From contig JAIBDV010000149.1 in NCBI GenBank assembly GCA_024686055.1, positions 1 through 7,217 of the forward strand: 7,217 bases of DNA, given 5' to 3'. The notes under the pieces were generated by a model. It did no database searches and was not told the origin of the DNA. It saw only the letters and a list, made by a program, of their open reading frames with translations. The DNA comes from Neptuniibacter sp. (GTDB taxonomy: Bacteria > Pseudomonadota > Gammaproteobacteria > Pseudomonadales > Balneatricaceae). A program made the translations under genes and the position numbers. Below are positions 1 to 3,892 of this stretch, piece after piece (the stretch's first letter is position 1; the number at the start of each line of letters is the position of its first letter).

Positions 1-98
1 CCCGGCTGTTCCCGGTATTGTAAATCACCTGTATTAATCTGCCGGGGCTGGCGATCATACAAATCAAAGCAATCACTGAGCTCAGAGTTAAATAGCAC
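1..98 (-). other. Possible 5' part of an unidentified gene, or a gene remnant, running off the left edge
   Basis: On the minus strand a frame stays open from a stop at 150-152 to the window edge. The only usual start codon in it is a GTG at 96-98, which gives at least 32 codons (begins VLFNSELSDCFDLYDRQPRQ). The residue mix (aromatic, acidic and basic residues, few repeats) looks protein-like. No convincing Shine-Dalgarno sequence precedes the GTG, and the open frame also extends back into the end of the lipoprotein gene, so it may be a decayed gene or chance. I do not recognise the product. It would lie downstream of the two lipoprotein genes on the same strand and could be a third member of that transcript. 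A plus-strand frame is also open across much of this stretch, which lowers confidence. Confidence 0.22.
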
Positions 99-119
99 CT
101 GAGCCCAGCTAAAACTCTG
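83..119 (-). other. Imperfect hairpin just behind the lipoprotein genes
   Basis: Outer arms CAGAGTT (83-89) and AACTCTG (113-119) pair perfectly. Inner arms TAGC (93-96) and GCTA (108-111) extend the stem across a small asymmetric internal loop, leaving an 11-nt loop. It begins two bases after the TGA stop of the downstream lipoprotein gene, which is where a terminator would sit. No U-run follows on the minus strand, so it is not a standard intrinsic terminator. It could instead protect the 3' end of the RNA or be chance. A 10-bp perfect palindrome, CTGAGCTCAG, overlaps it at 76-85. Confidence 0.25.
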
Positions 120-120
120 G

Positions 121-663
121 TCACTCCAACGGTAGCTCTGATATAGACTTCAGACCCGATTTAATGTTTTTTCGCACAGCACCTTCAATAGCAAGTCGTA
201 ACCGTGTAGCTCCATAAAAAGCTTCACCCATCGTTACGGTGTGTGACGATGTAACTAGCTTCTTCAGTAAAAACTCTTCATTTTGTGGATTTGAAAAAGA
301 CCATGCAGCTTCCATGTCCACAGTAAAACTAGAGCCAAACAAAGGCTTTGACATAGAAACAATAGTTACATTCAACAAATAATCAGAATCGTCACCATGG
401 ACAACCCGTGAAAACACTTTATTTGCAATAACTGATTCTTCAATAGCTTTTTCGAATTCACTGTCTGATATATTTGAGCTATCAAGCGCACTCGTTTCAC
501 TCCCCCCCTGAGTATTGATAGAAACTGTTGATTGGTGTTCTTGCACTCCTGGAATGCTATGAACAACAACAGATTTTTTAGATACCGGAGAGGCACAGCC
601 TGACAATCCAACCACTGAAACTATCAATATTAAAGCGGCAAGTGATGATTTTATTTTATTCAC
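121..663 (-). CDS. Lipoprotein of unknown function (180 aa), second of a coupled pair
   Basis: The protein starts with a classic lipoprotein signal: positive MNKIKSS, a hydrophobic stretch (residues 8-20) and a lipobox LSGC with the lipidated cysteine at residue 23, followed by A-S. Residue +2 after Cys is alanine rather than aspartate, so in a gammaproteobacterium the Lol system would be expected to sort it to the outer membrane. The mature part has an S/T-rich linker with a GG (about residues 48-65). An alpha/beta-looking domain follows, with the segments YLLNVTIVSM, TVDMEAAWSF and, near the end, FYGATRLRLAIEGAVRKNI. I recognise no catalytic motif. It has a general feel of small envelope lipoproteins that occur beside other lipoproteins, but I cannot name a family. 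The start is GTG (661-663), supported by AAGGAGG about 6 nt upstream, inside the end of the preceding gene. The upstream TGA ends one base before this GTG, so translation is probably coupled. Confidence 0.85.
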   Translation of the reverse strand: MNKIKSSLAALILIVSVVGLSGCASPVSKKSVVVHSIPGVQEHQSTVSINTQGGSETSALDSSNISDSEFEKAIEESVIANKVFSRVVHGDDSDYLLNVTIVSMSKPLFGSSFTVDMEAAWSFSNPQNEEFLLKKLVTSSHTVTMGEAFYGATRLRLAIEGAVRKNIKSGLKSISELPLE

Positions 664-664
664 T

Positions 665-1102
665 TCAAGCCTCCTTGTTAAAAATATTATTTACGACTTC
701 ATCGACCATTTCTTCTGGTGACTTTCTTGTGATCGAAGTATGATAGGAGTTACCTGAGGCCATCGGAAAATCTGTTCTTGGCTCTCTAACTGTAATTGTC
801 AACTCCAGCATATACATAGTAATATCCCACATCCATTTATCTCTATATGTAACAACAGCATCTACACGCCCGGGTTTATCTGATCCTGTACTTACCCTGT
901 ACCCCATAAGTCTCAGCTTATCAGCGATAATATGATTTATCCCTCGACCATCAGGACCCAACTTAACGACATATATTGATTTTATACTCGATAAATCAGT
1001 AGAAGGATCTACAGTTGCCGTTGCTCTATTAACTGAACAACCCGAACTAAAAATAACTAGAAACATCAGAAAAAAAATATTGCGAACTGATTTTAATCTC
1101 AC
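665..1102 (-). CDS. Lipoprotein of unknown function (145 aa), first of a coupled pair
   Basis: MRLKSVRN is followed by a strongly hydrophobic, Phe-rich segment (residues 9-18) and a lipobox ending SSGC, with Cys22 as the lipidation site. Residue +2 is serine, which predicts outer-membrane sorting. The mature domain (about 120 aa) contains IYVVKLGPDGRGI and LRLMGYRVSTG, then VTYRDKWMWDITMYMLELTI, and finally a polar tail with SPEEMVDEVVNNIF. The order looks like a small alpha/beta fold with an aromatic strand (WMWDITMYM). It resembles conserved hypothetical lipoproteins, and I cannot assign a function. The start is GTG (1100-1102), with a weak purine-rich AGGGGAT about 5 nt upstream. Its stop overlaps the ribosome-binding zone of the following lipoprotein gene, so the two are almost certainly one transcript. 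Both genes are more A/T-rich than the amidohydrolase and fbp genes, a possible sign of different ancestry. Confidence 0.85.
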   Translation of the reverse strand: MRLKSVRNIFFLMFLVIFSSGCSVNRATATVDPSTDLSSIKSIYVVKLGPDGRGINHIIADKLRLMGYRVSTGSDKPGRVDAVVTYRDKWMWDITMYMLELTITVREPRTDFPMASGNSYHTSITRKSPEEMVDEVVNNIFNKEA

Positions 1103-1151
1103 TTTAATCCCCTATCCCTGCCGAATTGGCTAAGCATCCATTTAACGCCCG

Positions 1152-1181
1152 ACTTTATCAAAACAAATCGACCTTGAGCAA
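1152..1181 (-). promoter_or_regulatory. Possible sigma70 promoter for the lipoprotein pair
   Basis: Read on the minus strand, TTGCTC (1176-1181) as a poor -35 is followed after 18 bp by TAAAGT (1152-1157) as -10. A TG sits at the extended -10 position (TGATAAAGT). Transcription would begin near 1145, about 43 nt ahead of the GTG start at 1102. The match is modest and no operator is obvious around it. Confidence 0.3.
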
Positions 1182-1212
1182 TAACCAATTAGGACGGTTT
1201 TTCAGGCAGTCA

Positions 1213-1251
1213 TTGGTATGCACCGTTTGCTGATACAAAGGGCAATACCAA
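1213..1251. repeat. 39-nt structured inverted repeat (extended hairpin)
   Basis: The outer arms TTGGTAT (1213-1219) and ATACCAA (1245-1251) are perfect inverse complements. Inside, GC/GC (1220-1221 with 1242-1243), CC/GG (1223-1224 with 1240-1241) and TTTG/CAAA (1226-1229 with 1236-1239) continue the stem, interrupted only by single-base bulges at 1222, 1225 and 1244. The loop is CTGATA. No T-run follows on either strand, so it is not a terminator. It resembles a small dispersed palindromic element or a structured RNA segment. Family membership cannot be judged from one copy. Confidence 0.5.
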
Positions 1252-1330
1252 CGGCCTTCTGCTCCCAATATTGAGAGTTACGATCCTATTATGGGCCCTG
1301 CCGTGGATAGAGTTCGGGCTCTGGATTCAG

Positions 1331-2464
1331 CTATACCTCATCATGTATCCCGGCAATAAGCTGCCGAAATACAGCTGTACCCACCGGGATTAACGCATCC
1401 GGGAAATCGTAGTCCGGGTTATGCAGCTGCGGACTGCGCTCGCCGGAGCCCAGCGCGAACATCGCCCCTTCACACAGCTCGGTAAACTTGCCGAAATCTT
1501 CCGACCAGCGGAACCCTTCAGCCATGGTAACGGCCTCGACACCCGCCACCTCACAGGCAGCCATCACCCGCTGGTAACCCTGATCAGTGTTCACACTGGC
1601 CCCGAATACATCCTCCCACTCGATGGACAATTGCAGGCCATTATCAGCCGCCTGCTGTTCTGCCAGCGCGCAGGCCCGCGCCACCAGCTCAGCCATCGCT
1701 TCATTAGTGGGGGTCCGCAGCGTTGCCATCACCACCGCCTCCCCCGGCGCCGTACCAAACGCCACTTCACCCAGTAAGGCATGAACGACGGTTACCAGGC
1801 TGAAGCCATCCAGCTGTTGCGGCAGCGCCGTCAGCCCTTCGACAATGCGGCACATTGCCCGCGCCGGGCTGATGCCATCTTCCGGGTGGGCGGCATGGGA
1901 GGTTTTACCCTGCAGGCGGATGATCATGCCACGGGAAGCAAAGTTAAAGGTGCCCGGCTTGCACAGTACCTGGCCCAGCGGCTTCCCCGGCAGATTGTGC
2001 AGGGCAAAGGCGTAGTCCGGCTTTAATGTACTGAATGCGCTGTCCTGCACCACCTGTAATGCCCCGGCACCGGTCTCTTCGGCGGGCTGAAAATGACAGA
2101 TCACCCGGCCTGTTGCGGGTCGTTGTGCTGCCAGTTCGGCCCCCAGTGCCACCACAATCGCCATATGACCGTCGTGACCGCACTTGTGCGATACCCCGTC
2201 GGTACAGGAGCGGTACGGCAGATCATTGGTCTCCTGAATCGGCAAAGCATCCAGCTCGCAGCGAATCAGGGTAGTCGGGCCTGGCGCAGGGCCATTGAAC
2301 ACAAACGCCAGCCCGGTGCCGCCCAGTTGCTGACAGGTCTCATCCGGCTGGTAGTCCTTGAATATCTCTATAATGCGCGCAGCAGTTGCCGTCTCAGCAT
2401 TAGACAGCTCAGGGTGCTGGTGCAGATCGTGGCGGATCGCCTCAAAAGGAGCCGGGTTATTCAT
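1331..2464 (-). CDS. M20D-family metallo-amidohydrolase (hippurate hydrolase / N-acyl-amino-acid hydrolase type)
   Basis: The enzyme hydrolyses the amide bond of an N-acylated amino acid or similar small amide, probably in the cytoplasm because no signal peptide is seen. Recognised motifs in order: LHQHPELS (residues 14-21), CELDALP (69-75), KCGHDGHM (94-101), QPAEET (126-131), ALHN (154-157), GKTSHAAHPEDG (186-197) and LHNPDYDFPD (347-356). From family knowledge the two-metal ligands should be Cys95, His97, Glu130, His156 and His348, with Glu129 as the general base. All are present, so the enzyme should be active. The SHAAHPE segment opens the lid (dimerisation) domain. At 377 aa it matches the family. 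Start ATG at 2462-2464 with GGAG 10 nt upstream; stop TAG. The usual RADMDALP is RCELDALP here, a mild variation. Substrate cannot be decided: hippurate, an acetylated amino acid and an indole-acetyl-amino-acid conjugate are all possible. It is divergent from the iron-uptake genes and has its own promoter candidate. Confidence 0.93.
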   Translation of the reverse strand: MNNPAPFEAIRHDLHQHPELSNAETATAARIIEIFKDYQPDETCQQLGGTGLAFVFNGPAPGPTTLIRCELDALPIQETNDLPYRSCTDGVSHKCGHDGHMAIVVALGAELAAQRPATGRVICHFQPAEETGAGALQVVQDSAFSTLKPDYAFALHNLPGKPLGQVLCKPGTFNFASRGMIIRLQGKTSHAAHPEDGISPARAMCRIVEGLTALPQQLDGFSLVTVVHALLGEVAFGTAPGEAVVMATLRTPTNEAMAELVARACALAEQQAADNGLQLSIEWEDVFGASVNTDQGYQRVMAACEVAGVEAVTMAEGFRWSEDFGKFTELCEGAMFALGSGERSPQLHNPDYDFPDALIPVGTAVFRQLIAGIHDEV

Positions 2465-2513
2465 AAAAAGTACGCTCCAGGTGCGCAGGTGAGTAACGGA
2501 TTCACAGGGCCTC

Positions 2514-2542
2514 TTTGTAACAGTTGCGTATGCTGGTGACTA
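2514..2542 (-). promoter_or_regulatory. Probable sigma70 promoter of the amidohydrolase gene
   Basis: On the minus strand TAGTCA (2537-2542, four of six matches to TTGACA) is followed by a 17-bp spacer and TACAAA (2514-2519). The spacer ends with a TG in the extended -10 position (TGTTACAAA). Transcription would start near 2507, giving a leader of roughly 40 nt before the ATG at 2464. The -35 lies inside the 17-bp palindrome at 2530-2546, so a protein bound there should block the promoter. Confidence 0.4.
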
Positions 2543-2546
2543 GCAT
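2530..2546. promoter_or_regulatory. 17-bp palindrome, candidate operator
   Basis: ATGCTGGTGACTAGCAT is an inverted repeat around a central G with seven of eight pairs matching; the one exception is a G/T pair at the sixth position. Length and symmetry are typical of a dimeric helix-turn-helix operator. It covers the -35 element proposed for the amidohydrolase, consistent with a repressor site. No matching regulator is encoded nearby except the distant LysR gene, and the motif is not of T-N11-A form, so the cognate protein is unknown. Confidence 0.35.
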
Positions 2547-2562
2547 TGGTCCTCGGTATAAC

Positions 2563-2588
2563 TAGCGCCAGGCTGAGCGCTATTTTTT
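2563..2588 (+). terminator. Terminator-like hairpin on the plus strand with no gene upstream
   Basis: TAGCGC (2563-2568) pairs perfectly with GCGCTA (2577-2582) across an 8-nt loop, followed directly by six T (2583-2588). The form is that of an intrinsic terminator reading rightward, with a short stem. The gene on its left points the other way, so it would end either a small plus-strand RNA, antisense transcription coming out of the amidohydrolase gene, or nothing. Confidence 0.4.
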
Positions 2589-2597
2589 GTGGTTATG

Positions 2598-2615
2598 CTG
2601 TAATTTCTGTAATTA
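2598..2615. repeat. Tandem 9-bp direct repeat
   Basis: CTGTAATTT (2598-2606) is followed immediately by CTGTAATTA (2607-2615), with eight of nine bases identical. It lies about 85 bp upstream of the fbpA -35 element, so a regulator-binding repeat is conceivable. A chance A/T-rich duplication is equally possible. Confidence 0.35.
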
Positions 2616-2701
2616 GCCCCCGAATGCCCGGCTGACGAGCCTTTGCGCTTGATTCGGGTCAACACCAGGCCATTGTTGAGTTAACAAACCACTACGTTTT
2701 C

Positions 2702-2730
2702 TTGACAGAAGCGTCAAAAGTAACAAGAAT
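2702..2730 (+). promoter_or_regulatory. sigma70 promoter of fbpA
   Basis: A perfect TTGACA -35 (2702-2707) is followed after 17 bp by AAGAAT (2725-2730), which matches four of six -10 positions. Transcription would begin near 2737, with a leader of about 33 nt before the ATG. The -10 is the left half of the Fur-like palindrome, so iron-loaded Fur would occlude it. Confidence 0.6.
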
Positions 2731-2743
2731 AATTCGCATTCTT
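2725..2743. promoter_or_regulatory. Candidate Fur box over the fbpA -10 element
   Basis: AAGAATAATTCGCATTCTT is 19 bp with perfect 6-bp inverted arms, AAGAAT and ATTCTT. Compared with the classical 19-bp Fur consensus GATAATGATAATCATTATC I count 11 of 19 matches, which is in the range of functional sites but not strong. Its overlap with the -10 and its position ahead of a ferric-binding protein gene make iron repression by Fur the likely meaning. This is an inference from position and partial match. Confidence 0.55.
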
Positions 2744-2769
2744 TCTACTAAATCAGGCGTTACCTTCCG

Positions 2770-3804
2770 ATGAGCAAAATCAGCCGCACTTTGTCTAGCG
2801 CTGTACTGGCTACTGTTATTGCCGCTCCTGCCCTGCAGGCATCTGCTGCCGAGGTGAATATCTATTCTTACCGTCAGCAGTTCCTGATCCAGCCACTGCT
2901 CGAAGCCTTCACCGAAGAGACCGGCATTAAAGCCAATATCGTGTTCTCCAAGAAAGGCCTGCTGGAACGTCTGAAGATCGAAGGTAAAAACTCCCCGGCC
3001 GATGTGCTGCTGACCGCTGATATCGGCCCGCTGCATGATGCCGTTGAAAAAGGCCTGCTGCAGACGCTGAACAGCGATCTGGTCAATAGCAATGTACCGG
3101 CTAACTTCCGTGACCCTGACGGCCACTGGGTGGGCCTGACCACCCGTTCACGCATCATCTACGCCTCCAAAGACCGGGTAAAACCAGGCGAGATCACCAC
3201 CTACGAAGATCTGGCTGACCCAAAATGGAAAGGCCGTATCTGTAACCGCAGCGGCAAGCACACGTACAACCTGTCGCTGATCGGCGCGATGCTGGAAGCA
3301 CACGGCGAAGCCGATACCAAAACCTGGCTGGAAGGTTTTAAAAACAATCTGGCCCGTAAGCCGCAGGGTAACGACCGTACTCAGGTAAAAGCGGTGAAAG
3401 AAGGCGTCTGTGATATTGCGCTGGGTAACTCCTACTACTTCGGCAAGATGATCACTAACGACAAGAAACCTGAGCAGAAAGCCTGGGCACAGTCCGTTAA
3501 CCTGATCTTCCCGAACCAGGATGACCGTGGCGCACATATGAACATCTCCGGTGCCGGTATCACCAAATACGCCCCGCACCGCAGCGAAGCCCAGCAGCTG
3601 ATCGAGTTTCTGACCACGGAAAAGGCCCAGCGCATCTACGCTGAAGCGAACTCAGAGTTCCCGGTAAAAGAAGGCACGCCATGGTCGCCTGTCCTGAAAA
3701 AATACATGAGCGAGTTCAAGCAGGACCCGGTCAACCTGCAGCGTATCGCGGCACAACGTGCCAACGCTGCCAAGCTGGTTGACCAGGTTGGCTACGACAA
3801 CTAA
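2770..3804 (+). CDS. fbpA: Periplasmic ferric-ion-binding protein FbpA (ABC transporter substrate-binding subunit)
   Basis: FbpA binds free Fe3+ in the periplasm and delivers it to the FbpB permease. A Sec signal peptide with cleavage around ASA|AEVN (after residue 26) is clear, and there is no lipobox. The mature protein begins with VNIYSYRQ, and PADVLLTADIG (76-86) and GLTTRSRIIYASKDRV (122-137) follow, all typical of the iron group of bilobal binding proteins. Expected iron-ligand tyrosines are Tyr166 (KHTYNLSL) and the pair Tyr222-Tyr223 (GNSYYFGKM). From memory this matches the tyrosine-plus-carbonate type described for Mannheimia haemolytica FbpA, rather than the His/Glu-containing Haemophilus type. 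Cys158 and Cys214 could form a disulfide close to the site. Length (344 aa) is normal. The start ATG has only a weak AGG 12 nt upstream, but the signal peptide fixes it. fbpB follows after 88 bp with hairpins between, consistent with binding protein in excess over permease. Confidence 0.95.
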   Translation: MSKISRTLSSAVLATVIAAPALQASAAEVNIYSYRQQFLIQPLLEAFTEETGIKANIVFSKKGLLERLKIEGKNSPADVLLTADIGPLHDAVEKGLLQTLNSDLVNSNVPANFRDPDGHWVGLTTRSRIIYASKDRVKPGEITTYEDLADPKWKGRICNRSGKHTYNLSLIGAMLEAHGEADTKTWLEGFKNNLARKPQGNDRTQVKAVKEGVCDIALGNSYYFGKMITNDKKPEQKAWAQSVNLIFPNQDDRGAHMNISGAGITKYAPHRSEAQQLIEFLTTEKAQRIYAEANSEFPVKEGTPWSPVLKKYMSEFKQDPVNLQRIAAQRANAAKLVDQVGYDN

Positions 3805-3813
3805 ACACGATTC

Positions 3814-3831
3814 AGCCACTTGCGGGTGGCT
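3814..3831 (+). other. First intercistronic hairpin between fbpA and fbpB
   Basis: AGCCAC (3814-3819) pairs perfectly with GTGGCT (3826-3831) over a short loop, beginning 9 bases after the fbpA stop. There is no T-run behind it, so it is unlikely to terminate on its own. Its likely effect is to stabilise the 3' end of the fbpA message against exonucleases. Confidence 0.5.
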
Positions 3832-3846
3832 AAAGAATTGATAAAT

Positions 3847-3871
3847 GGCGGCACCTTTCGGGGTAGCCGCC
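3847..3871 (+). other. Second intercistronic hairpin, possible attenuator before fbpB
   Basis: GGCGGC (3847-3852) pairs with GCCGCC (3866-3871), extended by ACC/GGT with one bulged A, around the loop TTTCGG. Only three T follow (3872-3874), so it may act as a leaky terminator or as a 3' stabiliser for fbpA. It ends about 12 nt before the Shine-Dalgarno sequence of fbpB. Structures at this point in binding-protein operons commonly lower permease expression relative to the binding protein. Confidence 0.55.
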
Positions 3872-3892
3872 TTTGCTGTATCTGGAGGCAAG

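Larger units (their letters stand above)
1103..1330. other. Intergenic region between amidohydrolase and lipoprotein genes
   Basis: These 228 bases separate the amidohydrolase stop from the first lipoprotein start, both genes being on the minus strand. No clear intrinsic terminator for the amidohydrolase is present. A short AGAG/CTCT hairpin sits just behind its stop without a U-run. The region contains the structured inverted repeat at 1213-1251 and the possible promoter at 1152-1181. A minus-strand frame of 39 codons (1158-1277) is protein-like (contains RWYCPLYQQTVHTNDC) but has only a TTG as a possible start. It could be a gene remnant or a chance frame across the hairpin. Confidence 0.5.
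2465..2769. other. Divergent control region between the amidohydrolase gene and fbpA
   Basis: These 305 bases contain no convincing gene. From left to right they hold the amidohydrolase ribosome-binding site and promoter candidate (2514-2542), a 17-bp palindrome (2530-2546), a plus-strand terminator-like hairpin (2563-2588) and a tandem 9-bp repeat (2598-2615). A widely spaced inverted repeat follows, CCCGAAT (2619-2625) with ATTCGGG (2652-2658). The fbpA promoter with a Fur-like palindrome (2702-2743) completes the region. The spacing leaves room for each divergent gene to be regulated independently. Confidence 0.6.

Noticed and set aside
372..611. Second minus-strand frame (79 codons) within the lipoprotein gene
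   Set aside because: It is internal to the 180-aa lipoprotein frame, which has a signal peptide, a lipobox and a good ribosome-binding site; the alternative has none of these.
1310..1325. AGAG/CTCT hairpin behind the amidohydrolase stop as a terminator
   Set aside because: It has only four base pairs and no U-run on the minus strand.
2093..2539. Plus-strand open frame of 148 codons opposite the start of the amidohydrolase gene
   Set aside because: It is antisense to a gene with all M20D motifs, has low-complexity basic composition and no recognisable motif.
3148..3579. Minus-strand open frame of 143 codons opposite fbpA
   Set aside because: It is a shadow of the fbpA reading frame with no ribosome-binding site or domain.
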